From an uncultured Collinsella sp. (lineage in GTDB: Bacteria; Actinomycetota; Coriobacteriia; Coriobacteriales; Coriobacteriaceae): a stretch of DNA of 17,166 nt. The notes beneath the pieces are model-generated. The model was not told where the DNA came from, ran no database searches, and saw only the letters and a list, made by a program, of their open reading frames with translations. Where the stretch lies: the NCBI GenBank assembly GCA_900544755.1, contig UQWQ01000046.1, positions 1-17,166 on the forward strand, in the 5' to 3' direction. The translations under genes were made by a program, and so were the position numbers. Of this stretch, positions 1 through 7,075 are shown piece after piece; the first letter of the stretch is position 1; each line of letters opens with the position of its first letter.

Positions 1-185
1 ACTTAGGCCGTGCAGCGGCCTCGCTCGACGCCCTGTCGCCTCTCAAGGTGCTCGCCCGTGGTTACTCCATCGCGTACAGCGATGACGGCGTGGCTACGAG
101 TGCTAAGACGTTTAAGCCTGGTGACGCTATCCGCGTGCGCATGGCGGACGGCAACGTGGCGGCAACCGTCGATGCGGTTGAGTAG
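1..185 (+). CDS. xseA: Exodeoxyribonuclease VII large subunit, C-terminal fragment
   Basis: The window opens inside this gene; the frame is open from base 3 and stops with TAG at 183-185, leaving about 60 residues. The fragment contains the typical XseA tail LDALSPLKVLARGYSI, followed by a short beta-rich end (FKPGDAIRVRMADG) that matches the family's usual C-terminus. XseA is the catalytic large subunit of ExoVII, which degrades single-stranded DNA to oligonucleotides in the cytoplasm. The small-subunit gene follows 42 bases downstream on the same strand, which supports the assignment. The catalytic core lies outside the window, so intactness cannot be judged. Confidence 0.9.
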   Translation, partial: LGRAAASLDALSPLKVLARGYSIAYSDDGVATSAKTFKPGDAIRVRMADGNVAATVDAVE

Positions 186-227
186 GCCGCGTTTCACAGT
201 GACAGACCTTTAGGAAAGGAAACAGAT

Positions 228-494
228 ATGGCAGAGAAGACCCCGGTCGAGCAGCTTACGTACAAGCAGGCCTCGCAGGAGCTGGAGCTCATCATCCGCA
301 GCTTGGAGTCGGGCGACATGGAGCTCGAGGAGTCGCTCGAGAGCTACACCCGCGGCGTCGAGCTTCTTAAGAGCCTGCGTACCCGCCTGACTGATGCCGA
401 GCAGAAGGTCTCGGTGCTCCTTAAGGACGTCGACGGCAGCGACGTGCTCGCCGACGGCGAAGCCGCCAACACGGACGACAACCTCTCGTTCTAA
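228..494 (+). CDS. xseB: Exodeoxyribonuclease VII small subunit
   Basis: An 88-residue protein, slightly longer than the usual 65-80. The conserved family pattern is present: an N-terminal helix (LTYKQASQELELIIRSLESG), then the LEESLESYTRGVELLKS segment and a second helix ending near residue 65. The last 20 residues are acidic and probably disordered. XseB subunits bind the XseA C-terminal region and are needed for ExoVII stability and activity. ATG 228 is preceded by a purine-rich AGGAAAGGA Shine-Dalgarno at about 211-219. It follows xseA on the same strand and is very likely cotranscribed with it. Confidence 0.95.
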   Translation: MAEKTPVEQLTYKQASQELELIIRSLESGDMELEESLESYTRGVELLKSLRTRLTDAEQKVSVLLKDVDGSDVLADGEAANTDDNLSF

Positions 495-543
495 GCATCT
501 CGACCAAATATAATTACCTTGGTCTGTGAGAAAGGAACCAGCT

Positions 544-879
544 ATGTGTGATTGCATCTTCTGTAAAATTGCCAACCACGAGATCCCCTCGACCGTTGTC
601 TATGAGGACGACCAGGTCATCGCCTTCGACGACCTCAACCCGCAGGCGCCGGTCCACACGCTCGTGATCCCCAAGAAGCACTACAGCGACATCGCCGACA
701 ACGTACCCGCCGAGACCATGGGCGCCATGGCCCACGCCGTCCAGGAGGTCGCCAAGGCCAAGGGTCTGGAGGACGGTTTCCGCGTCATTTCCAACAAGGG
801 TGTCAACGCCGGCCAGACCGTCATGCACTTCCACATGCATGTCCTCGGCGGCAAGAACCTGGGCGAGAACCTCATCTGA
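544..879 (+). CDS. HIT-family (HINT/PKCI-like) nucleotide hydrolase
   Basis: A 111-residue histidine-triad protein. The signature HFHMHV is at residues 95-100, with H97 as the expected nucleophile of the H-x-H-x-H motif. The N-terminal C4/C7 pair (CDCIFCKI) with H46 and H95 resembles the zinc site of HINT/PKCI proteins. The family typically hydrolyses nucleoside phosphoramidates or related purine nucleotides; the substrate here cannot be read from sequence. The frame is open from a GTG at 526, but the AAAGGAA Shine-Dalgarno (about 531-537) lies inside that extension and is well placed for ATG 544, so 544 is chosen. It follows xseB by 49 bases on the same strand. Confidence 0.93.
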   Translation: MCDCIFCKIANHEIPSTVVYEDDQVIAFDDLNPQAPVHTLVIPKKHYSDIADNVPAETMGAMAHAVQEVAKAKGLEDGFRVISNKGVNAGQTVMHFHMHVLGGKNLGENLI

Positions 880-920
880 GGACACGTAGCCCGTCGACTT
901 GGCTGCCTTTGGAGTAATCT

Positions 921-1811
921 ATGCAGCTTTCTCAACTCGAATACCTTCAAGCGGTAGCGAACTATGGCGGCGTGCGCAAAGCAGCTCGCGCCGTTCATGT
1001 GAGTCCGCAGGCCGTTTCGTCGGCAATCAAAAAGTTGGAATCTGAGCATCAGATTGTTTTGCTCGACCGATCGGCGGGGGAGGCTGTTTTGTCTCCGGCG
1101 GGCAGAGAATTTGCGCGTCGTGCACGCGTGATCCTGGCACAAGTCGACGATCTTAAAAAGTACGCCCAATCGAGGGACGACGGCGTCTCGCCCGACGGCC
1201 ACTTCCGTCTTTACGCCCCCTGCCTTCAAGGGCGGGGGCGTCTCTTTTCCGAAAACTGGTACGACTCGTTTGAAAGCTCGCACCCTCAGATTCACCTTGA
1301 TGTGTGGCATCAGCCAACGGCTACATGCTTTGAATCACTTGTGCTTGGCATTTCGGATGCGGCTATCTCATTCGAGGAACCACGGGACAGCGTCCTTTCT
1401 TCAAAATATTTGGGTGAAAAGGAGCTCAAGGTTCTTTCATGCCCAGCGGGTCATCAATCTGTGGGCGCCATGACCATTCGCGAGTTACTGGGCGGCAGGC
1501 TCGCTGTTCCCATTAATTTGTCACCCTGTCTCAATGCAATCAATCAATGTCCCGAAGCCCAGCTCGTCAATTTTCGCTTCCGTGATGTTGAATACGGAAA
1601 CAGAGCGCAGGCTGAGTTTCTTCAAGCCGGGGGATTGATATTGGGTTTTTCTGGCTCTTCTCTCGCATCAGATGGATCGGAAGTGAGCGAGTGCTCCATT
1701 GAAGCCTCGCATGACGTAGCCTTGCCCATCTACTTCTGCTATCGGCAAAACTCCTGGACCGATCGACACCAGACGGTTTTTCTGCACCTATTGCGTCATC
1801 TTGCTTCGTGA
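921..1811 (+). CDS. LysR-type transcriptional regulator
   Basis: A 296-residue protein with the LTTR layout. A winged helix-turn-helix occupies residues 1-60 (LEYLQAVANYGGVRKAARAV, then VSPQAVSSAIKKLE), followed by a linker helix and a periplasmic-binding-protein-like effector domain from about 90 to 290. ATG 921 has a GGAG Shine-Dalgarno about 8 bases upstream. It lies 41 bases after the HIT gene and just upstream of an MFS exporter on the same strand, a common arrangement in which the regulator controls the transporter. Codon use is clearly more AT-rich than in xseAB or ackA, as in the MFS gene, so the pair may have a different origin. The effector cannot be predicted. Confidence 0.92.
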   Translation: MQLSQLEYLQAVANYGGVRKAARAVHVSPQAVSSAIKKLESEHQIVLLDRSAGEAVLSPAGREFARRARVILAQVDDLKKYAQSRDDGVSPDGHFRLYAPCLQGRGRLFSENWYDSFESSHPQIHLDVWHQPTATCFESLVLGISDAAISFEEPRDSVLSSKYLGEKELKVLSCPAGHQSVGAMTIRELLGGRLAVPINLSPCLNAINQCPEAQLVNFRFRDVEYGNRAQAEFLQAGGLILGFSGSSLASDGSEVSECSIEASHDVALPIYFCYRQNSWTDRHQTVFLHLLRHLAS

Positions 1812-1826
1812 GATTAATTGGCTTCG

Positions 1827-1851
1827 AGGCGTCAAGTGATTATTGACGCCT
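1827..1851. promoter_or_regulatory. Dyad between lysR and MFS genes, candidate LTTR operator
   Basis: AGGCGTCAA (1827-1835) and TTGACGCCT (1843-1851) form a perfect 9-bp inverted repeat around a 7-base centre (GTGATTA). The inner 4-7-4 geometry (TCAA-N7-TTGA) equals the spacing of classical LysR boxes, although it does not show the canonical T-N11-A letters. It starts 15 bases after the lysR stop and lies 80 bases before the MFS start. No T-run follows on either strand, so an intrinsic terminator is less likely. The right arm also contains TTGACG, a possible -35, but no convincing -10 was found at the right spacing. Confidence 0.4.
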
Positions 1852-1930
1852 TGCAACACATAGCTGACAGCTTTGCCCTCATGCTTTTCCAAGATTCCGA
1901 TTTAGATTGCTGACTCTTGGAGGGCGGAGC

Positions 1931-3091
1931 ATGAAAAACCGTACGGTTTTGCTTTATATGACGTTCGTTTTTCTGTCGAACTTCAGCACCATTTTGTATT
2001 TTCTGACGGTTTACCTTGAATTCGTCGGATTCTCGATGGTGGCGATTTCTAGCATGATGATTGCATATCAAGTGAGCAAGTTCATCCTTGAAGTTCCCAC
2101 TGGCTATATTGCTGATAGGTTTGGACGAAAGACTAGCGGTCTCGTTGGCGTTGTGGGAATGCTTGGATACTACGCCGCCCTGCTTCTCGTCCGTTCTCCT
2201 CTGCTTTTAATCGGCGCGTTTGCTCTCAAAGGTTTTGCCGTTGCATGTGTGAGCGGATCCATAGAAGCGATTTACATTGACAGCGTCTCTCAGGACCAGC
2301 TCGTAAGACTTAATGTCGTTGAGCGATTTGTTTTCTATGCCTCTTATGCCATCTCCGCTTGTGTGGGCGGCTTCATTTCGTCTGTCGGTGCATACCTCAT
2401 TGGTCTTTCGGCAGATATCATCGCAATGGTGTTGACGTTGGTTGTCGTTATCTGCATTCCTGAGATGCGAAGAGGGGGCACTGCGGCGACACCTGAGCTT
2501 GGAATGAGCCCGAAGATGATTGGTGCTGCTATTACGGGTAATGGCGTTCTTCGGTCATCGTTCATCATGGACTGTTCTCAGGCATTTGCCTTCGTCGCCC
2601 TGGAAGATTTTTTCTCACTGTTGCTTGCAGGCCGCGGAATGAATGCCGTCGCTTCGGGCGTGACCATTGCGGTCCAGCTCCTTGTCTCCGCCTCCATAGG
2701 GTTTATTGTGCCCAGTGTGATTGCTCGTGTCGACAAGGGCCGTTTTGCGCGTATTTGCGGCATCATTCGCTTAGTATTGACAGCTTTGTTTTTGATTCCC
2801 CTTACTCCGGTTAATTTGCTGCCCGTGTTCTATGTGCTGCAGACGGTTGCGTACTCGTTGTTTGCCCCAATCAAATACTCAATTTTTCAAAATGCTGCCG
2901 ATTCTTCGATGCGCTGTTCACTGATTTCGGTTCAAAGCCAGATGGTGGCGGTGGGTGCCGTTCTTTTCTATCTGCTCAACGCTGTGTTGAGTAGCGTTGC
3001 GGGCATTCGAGTCGTATTGCTTGTTGCGCTCGGGATTTCTTCCCTGGTGTATATCCCCGCGCTATTTCGTCTTACAAGTCAAAGGCCGTGA
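1931..3091 (+). CDS. Major facilitator superfamily transporter
   Basis: A 386-residue polytopic membrane protein of typical MFS length. MFS motif A is clear in the loop after TM2 (VPTGYIADRFGRKT, about residues 49-62), and hydrophobic segments span the whole protein, consistent with about 12 helices. The proline/glycine-rich VPTGYIAD context is frequent in drug-efflux-type MFS proteins, but the substrate is unknown. The frame is open from TTG 1907, yet the strong GGAGGGCGGAG Shine-Dalgarno (1919-1929) lies inside that extension, so ATG 1931 is used. The codirectional LysR gene upstream is the likely regulator. Base composition is lower in GC than in the flanking genes. An intrinsic terminator follows at 3125-3158. 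Confidence 0.88.
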   Translation: MKNRTVLLYMTFVFLSNFSTILYFLTVYLEFVGFSMVAISSMMIAYQVSKFILEVPTGYIADRFGRKTSGLVGVVGMLGYYAALLLVRSPLLLIGAFALKGFAVACVSGSIEAIYIDSVSQDQLVRLNVVERFVFYASYAISACVGGFISSVGAYLIGLSADIIAMVLTLVVVICIPEMRRGGTAATPELGMSPKMIGAAITGNGVLRSSFIMDCSQAFAFVALEDFFSLLLAGRGMNAVASGVTIAVQLLVSASIGFIVPSVIARVDKGRFARICGIIRLVLTALFLIPLTPVNLLPVFYVLQTVAYSLFAPIKYSIFQNAADSSMRCSLISVQSQMVAVGAVLFYLLNAVLSSVAGIRVVLLVALGISSLVYIPALFRLTSQRP

Positions 3092-3124
3092 GTATTTGGG
3101 CATCGATAACTTATATATCAACGC

Positions 3125-3158
3125 AATAAACCCGAGCGCGAGGGCGTTTGGGTTTATT
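3125..3158 (+). terminator. Intrinsic terminator after the MFS gene
   Basis: AATAAACCC (3125-3133) pairs with GGGTTTATT (3150-3158). The stem continues inward as GAGCGC against GCGTTT (with two G-U pairs) to a GAGG loop, giving about 15 base pairs in total. The 3' arm is T-rich and is followed by ATTG. It lies 33 bases past the MFS stop and 53 bases before the ackA start, insulating ackA from the lysR-MFS unit. Confidence 0.75.
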
Positions 3159-3211
3159 ATTGAAGCGTATGTAACCTGGCGGCGCCACACCGCCTGTTAG
3201 TAGGGAGACAC

Positions 3212-4390
3212 ATGAACGTTCTGGTCGTCAACGCAGGATCTTCGACCCTTAAGTATCAGGTCATCGATACCAAGTCCCATAAGGTGTCCGCAAAGGGCTC
3301 CTGCGAGCGCGTCTGCTTTACCGGCGGCACTTTCACCCATGCTGCCAACGGCTCCAAGAAGGTGACCGAGAACATCGAGTTCCCCGACCACAAGGTCGCC
3401 ATCGAGGTTGTCCTGAAGGACCTCGAGGCCAACGGCGTCAAGATTGAGGGTATCGGCCACCGTATCGTTCAGGGTGGCTGGCACTTCGATGATTCCGCGG
3501 TCGTCGACGATGAGGTCATGGCTAAGATCCTCGAGGTTGCTCCGCTCGCCCCGCTGCACAATTACGGCGAGGCCGCGGCAATCGAATATTGCCGCGAGAA
3601 GTATCCGGAGCTGCCCAACGTGGCCGTCTTCGACACCTCGTTCCACATGACCATGCCCGAGGTCGCCTACACCTACGCGCTGCCCAAGGACGTGTGCGAC
3701 AAGTACCACGTGCGCAAGTACGGTGCCCACGGCACGAGTCACCGCTATGAGTGGATGATGGCCAAGGAGATCCTGGGCTCGCGCTGCCACCGCCTGCTCT
3801 CGTGCCATTTGGGCAACGGCGCCTCGCTTGCCGCCATCGAGGACGGTGTATGCCGCGATACCACGATGGGCCTCACGCCGCTCGACGGCCTGATGATGGG
3901 CACCCGTTGTGGTTCCATTGACCCGGCTACCGTGTGCTACCTGCAGCGCGAGGGCGGCTACAGCTACCAGGAAGTCGATGACATGATGAACAAGCAGTCT
4001 GGTCTGCTTGCCATCTCGGGCATCTCCAACGACGCCCGTGACATCCGTACGCGCGCCTCCGAGGGCGACGAGCGCTGCCTGCTCGCCTTCGATATGTTCG
4101 CCTACAAGGCCATGCAGCAGGCCGGCTCCATGATCGCTTCCATGGCGGGCGTGGACACCATTACCTTTACCGCCGGCATTGGCGAGAACGACTGGTCGAT
4201 CCGCAAGGCTTTCTGCGACTGCTTCGAGTGGCTGGGCGTGCGCATCGACAACAACAAGAACCGCGAGGCCGTGGGTAACGGCCCGCAGGTCATCAGCGCC
4301 GCCGGCTCTTCCGTCACGGTCATGGTCATCCCCACCGACGAGGAATACATGATCGCCCACGACGTCGAGCGTCTGACCAAGAACAACTAA
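3212..4390 (+). CDS. ackA: Acetate kinase
   Basis: A 392-residue, full-length member of the ASKHA acetate kinases, catalysing ATP + acetate <=> acetyl phosphate + ADP. In fermenters it runs towards ATP. Signatures in order: VVNAGSSTLKY with N7; GHRIVQGG with R84; APLHN with H116; VFDTSFH with D141; KYGAHGTSHRY with H173; CHLGNGAS; MGLTPLDGLMMGTRCGSIDPA with R232; FTAGIGEN; and VIPTDEEYMIA with E377. These match the catalytic set described for the Methanosarcina enzyme (N7, R91, D148, H180, R241, E384). The position after HRIV is Gln (Q87), where the common motif has His. ATG 3212 follows a GGGAGA Shine-Dalgarno. No pta gene lies beside it; the gene stands alone between terminators. Confidence 0.97.
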   Translation: MNVLVVNAGSSTLKYQVIDTKSHKVSAKGSCERVCFTGGTFTHAANGSKKVTENIEFPDHKVAIEVVLKDLEANGVKIEGIGHRIVQGGWHFDDSAVVDDEVMAKILEVAPLAPLHNYGEAAAIEYCREKYPELPNVAVFDTSFHMTMPEVAYTYALPKDVCDKYHVRKYGAHGTSHRYEWMMAKEILGSRCHRLLSCHLGNGASLAAIEDGVCRDTTMGLTPLDGLMMGTRCGSIDPATVCYLQREGGYSYQEVDDMMNKQSGLLAISGISNDARDIRTRASEGDERCLLAFDMFAYKAMQQAGSMIASMAGVDTITFTAGIGENDWSIRKAFCDCFEWLGVRIDNNKNREAVGNGPQVISAAGSSVTVMVIPTDEEYMIAHDVERLTKNN

Positions 4391-4410
4391 CGCATTCGTC
4401 TGTAATTGAC

Positions 4411-4447
4411 AAAAAGGCCTCCAGAGCAACAGCCCGGAGGCCTTTTT
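4411..4447 (+). terminator. Intrinsic terminator of ackA
   Basis: AAAAAGGCCTCC (4411-4422) and GGAGGCCTTTTT (4436-4447) form a perfect 12-bp stem with a 13-base loop, 21 bases past the ackA stop. The A-tract/T-tract ends make it able to work in both directions. Confidence 0.9.
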
Positions 4448-4637
4448 ACTAGCAGGCGGAAATTCCAGTTCCAAAGTGATCATCGCCGGCAACGCCTGCG
4501 CTCCCAGCAACGTCACCCATTCGTTCAGATCCTCAGCCCCAGCTCGTAGCCAAGCCGCCGTCCACTCCAGATGCCCTGAATTCTTCGTAGCAGTAGAAGG
4601 CCGTACGGGCTGACCCCTGAAAACATTCCGCAGACCA
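4448..4637. other. Non-coding stretch between two hairpins, no assigned gene
   Basis: About 190 bases lie between the ackA terminator and the hairpin behind the metal ATPase. No start with a ribosome binding site and no recognisable protein family was found. The minus strand is open across the whole segment, continuing as the antisense of ackA, so the openness by itself is weak evidence. Read in that frame, the segment gives a tryptophan-containing, rather protein-like stretch (for example SGHLEWTAAWLRAGAEDLNE), so a decayed gene or a dispersed intergenic unit is possible. Not assigned. Confidence 0.35.
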
Positions 4638-4684
4638 GAAACGCCCCCGTTCGTAGCTCCGAAGGAGCAGAACGGGGGCGTTTC
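4638..4684 (-). terminator. Strong hairpin after the metal ATPase gene
   Basis: GAAACGCCCCCGTTC (4638-4652) and GAACGGGGGCGTTTC (4670-4684) form a perfect 15-bp stem. An inner GCTCC/GGAGC stem (4656-4660 with 4664-4668) extends the hairpin. It starts 57 bases downstream of the ATPase stop on the minus strand and probably ends that operon. Its T-tract is only the TTT of the arm, so efficiency is uncertain. It may also back up the ackA terminator. Confidence 0.65.
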
Positions 4685-4741
4685 ATTGGTCGAGGACGTT
4701 TTCAAAACCAAGCCCGGTCCCGGCCGGAGGGACCACAGGCG

Positions 4742-6694
4742 CTACAGGTTCTTGACACCCATCGCGCGCATGGCGTTCAGGATAGCGATGATCGCCACGC
4801 CTACGTCGCCAAAGACGGCAAGCCACATATTGGCGATACCCAGCGCTGACAGCACAAGGATCAGCAGCTTAATGCCCAGCGCAAAGATGATGTTCTGCCA
4901 AACAATCGACATGGTCTTGCGCGCCACGCGAATAGCGCGGGAAATGTCGGACGGCTTGTCGTCCATCAGCACCACGTCGGCGGCCTCGATCGCGGCGTCG
5001 GAACCCATGGCGCCCATGGCAATGCCCACATCAGCGCGCGTAAGCACAGGCGCGTCGTTGATACCGTCGCCGACAAAGGCGAGCTTGCCCTTGCCACTTT
5101 CGGCCGCGAGCAGCGCTTCAACACGCTCGACCTTGTCGCCCGGCAGCAGCTGCGCGTGGAACTCGTCGAGGCCGAGCTGCTTGGCCACAGACGCCGCAAC
5201 CTCCTCGCGGTCGCCCGTGAGCATGACGGTGCGCTTGACGCCGGCGGCGTGCAGGTCGCGAATCGTTTGCTCCGCATCGACCTTGATGGTGTCGGCAATT
5301 ACGATGTGGCCGGCATAGGTGCCGTCGACGAGCACGTGGAGGATCGTACCGACGACCTCGCAATTGGGAGCGTCGATACCGGCCGCAGCAAGCATCTTGG
5401 CGTTGCCGACGACGACATGTTTGCTGTCGATAGTCGCCGTCACGCCATGGCCCGCGTCGTTGGCGGAGTCGATCACGCGCTTGGGGTCGACCTCGCCCTG
5501 GTAGGCGTCGCGCACGGACTGCGCGATGGGGTGATCGGAGAACGACTCAGCAAGGGCTGCGACTTCGAGCAGCGACTGCTCGGTATAGCCAGCCTCGGGG
5601 TGCACCGCGACGACTGAGAACGTGCCGTTGGTGAGGGTGCCCGTTTTGTCGAAGACGATGGTGTCCACGTCGGCGAGCGTCTCGAGGTAGTTGGAGCCCT
5701 TGATGAGAACGCCCAGCTTGGACGCGCCGCCGATGCCGCCAAAGAAACTCAACGGTACGCTGATCACGAGGGCGCACGGGCAGCTGACGACCAGGAAGGT
5801 CAGGCCGCGCAGGATCCAATCGGACCAAGCGCCAGTCACCAGGCCGCCGCCAAGCGCGAGCACCGCGGCAGCGCCAGTGACGGCGGGGGTGTAGACGCGG
5901 GCAAAGCGCGTGATGAAGTTCTCGGTGCGCGCCTTCTTTTCGCTGGCATTCTCCACGAGCTCCAGAACACGCGCGACGGTTGACTCGCCAAAGGGCTTGG
6001 TGGTGCGCACGTGGATGAGGCCCGTCATGTTGATGCAACCGCTGATGATATCGTCGCCGGTCTTGGCCGGGCGGGGGACCGACTCGCCCGTGAGTGCGGC
6101 GGTGTCGAGCTGGGTTTCGCCCTCGACGACGACGCCGTCGATAGGCACGCGCTCGCCGGGCTTGACCACGATCACGGTGCCGACGGCGATGTCATCGGGA
6201 AAGACCTGTTCGAGTGTGCCGTCGGCTTGCTCGACGTTAGCGTAGTCGGGCGCGATGTCCATCATGGCACTGATCGACTTGCGGCTCTTGCCCACGGCGT
6301 ATGCCTGGAACAACTCGCCGACCTGGTAGAACAGCATGACAGCGGCGCCTTCGGCCATGTGCGGGTCGGTGTCGGGGAAGAGCACCATGGCAAACGCGCC
6401 GATGGTCGCGACGGCCATGAGGAAGCTCTCGTCGTAGGCCTTGCCGCGGCGGATGTTATTGAATGCCTTTTGCAGTACGTCGTAGCCGGCAATCAAAAAC
6501 GGCACGAGGAACAGCACAAAGCTGGCGTAGATGTTGCCGGGCTCCCCAAATGCGATAGCGAGGGCGCCGAGCTCGTCGAGGGCATAAACAACGGCAAAAA
6601 TGCCCAGTGCTACCAGGATGCGGTTGCGCTTATGCTCAAGGGACTCTTTCTTCTTGCGCTTCTTCTTTTTCTTCTTGGGATCGGCGGCTGCCAT
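4742..6694 (-). CDS. P1B-type heavy-metal translocating ATPase (Zn/Cd/Pb class)
   Basis: A 650-residue membrane pump that exports divalent soft metals at the cost of ATP. Landmarks: TGES at 202-205 (actuator domain), SCPC with C305 and C307 in the transport helix, DKTGT with phosphorylated D349, SDHP with H388-P389 (nucleotide domain), TGD at 493-495 and GDGINDAP at 542-549. K609 and D630 (AVFGDVG) in the last two helices fit subgroup P1B-2, the ZntA/CadA type. There is no N-terminal HMA domain; instead residues 7-16 are almost all lysine/arginine. The HMA domain is a separate gene just upstream. ATG 6694 has a GGGAGG Shine-Dalgarno. Last gene of the arsR-HMA-ATPase operon, with its own operator copy at 6717-6736. 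Confidence 0.95.
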   Translation of the reverse strand: MAAADPKKKKKKRKKKESLEHKRNRILVALGIFAVVYALDELGALAIAFGEPGNIYASFVLFLVPFLIAGYDVLQKAFNNIRRGKAYDESFLMAVATIGAFAMVLFPDTDPHMAEGAAVMLFYQVGELFQAYAVGKSRKSISAMMDIAPDYANVEQADGTLEQVFPDDIAVGTVIVVKPGERVPIDGVVVEGETQLDTAALTGESVPRPAKTGDDIISGCINMTGLIHVRTTKPFGESTVARVLELVENASEKKARTENFITRFARVYTPAVTGAAAVLALGGGLVTGAWSDWILRGLTFLVVSCPCALVISVPLSFFGGIGGASKLGVLIKGSNYLETLADVDTIVFDKTGTLTNGTFSVVAVHPEAGYTEQSLLEVAALAESFSDHPIAQSVRDAYQGEVDPKRVIDSANDAGHGVTATIDSKHVVVGNAKMLAAAGIDAPNCEVVGTILHVLVDGTYAGHIVIADTIKVDAEQTIRDLHAAGVKRTVMLTGDREEVAASVAKQLGLDEFHAQLLPGDKVERVEALLAAESGKGKLAFVGDGINDAPVLTRADVGIAMGAMGSDAAIEAADVVLMDDKPSDISRAIRVARKTMSIVWQNIIFALGIKLLILVLSALGIANMWLAVFGDVGVAIIAILNAMRAMGVKNL

Positions 6695-6716
6695 GATTCA
6701 AACCTCCCATTTGAGT

Positions 6717-6736
6717 GTATGAACACTTGCTCATAT
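6717..6736 (-). promoter_or_regulatory. ArsR/SmtB-type operator upstream of the ATPase
   Basis: TATGAAC-N4-GCTCATA (6718-6735) is an imperfect dyad. The 20-base block 6717-6736 matches 16 of 20 positions of each operator arm found before arsR (7456-7475), differing only at the first base and in the three central bases. It lies 22 bases upstream of the ATPase start, between the HMA gene and the pump, so the pump may be controlled separately as well as from the arsR promoter. No convincing -35/-10 pair was found around it. Confidence 0.7.
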
Positions 6737-6751
6737 AATTTCGCGAGCAAA

Positions 6752-6770
6752 GGCCGCGGCAAGCGCGGCC
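6752..6770 (-). terminator. GC-rich hairpin between HMA and ATPase genes, possible attenuator
   Basis: GGCCGCG (6752-6758) and CGCGGCC (6764-6770) form a perfect 7-bp GC stem with a 5-base loop. Read on the minus strand it is followed by TTTGCT, a short T-run, 24 bases past the HMA stop. It could be a leaky terminator that lowers read-through into the ATPase, or a processing/stability element. Confidence 0.5.
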
Positions 6771-6793
6771 TCGCAGGTCAACGTATGCGCGGG

Positions 6794-7012
6794 TTAGAGA
6801 ATGATCTCGCAGTCCGGCTCGGCGTCGGCGGTGAACTCAACGACGCGGTCCAGGACCTCGTCGAACTTGGCGTCGTCGGCCTCGAGCGTCAGCTTCTGGG
6901 TCATAAAGTTGACCGAAACGGACTTGACGCCCTCGAGCTTGGCAAGTTCGTCCTGAAGCTCGCGCGCGCAGTTGGCGCAATCGATCTCGTCGAGCTTAAA
7001 CTGCTTTTTCAT
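6794..7012 (-). CDS. Heavy-metal-associated (HMA) domain protein, metallochaperone-like
   Basis: A 72-residue single-domain protein with the ferredoxin-like HMA pattern: IDCANCA with metal-binding C12 and C15 near the N-terminus, LEGVKSVSVNFMTQKLTLEAD for the central strands, and an acidic C-terminal half. Such domains bind soft metals through the CxxC pair and hand them to P1B ATPases. Here it probably replaces the N-terminal domain that the downstream ATPase lacks. The acidic D8-E9-x-D11 next to CANC is reminiscent of Zn/Cd/Pb-type rather than Cu-type HMA domains (family knowledge, weak evidence). ATG 7012 is preceded by AAAGGA. It lies 63 bases after arsR and 99 bases before the ATPase on the same strand. 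Confidence 0.88.
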   Translation of the reverse strand: MKKQFKLDEIDCANCARELQDELAKLEGVKSVSVNFMTQKLTLEADDAKFDEVLDRVVEFTADAEPDCEIIL

Positions 7013-7075
7013 GGTGGGTTCCTTTCCCTGTGTTAGCGGTCTGGGTGCCGGCCGCGCTGATACCGTGGGTGATTG

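Noticed and set aside
3197..4711. A 504-codon open frame on the minus strand across ackA
   Set aside because: It is the antisense of the clearly recognised acetate kinase gene; long antisense frames are common in GC-rich genes, and its sequence matches no family.
6011..7036. A 341-codon plus-strand frame across the ATPase start and HMA gene
   Set aside because: Shadow of two genes with unambiguous motifs on the other strand; low-complexity composition and no Shine-Dalgarno.
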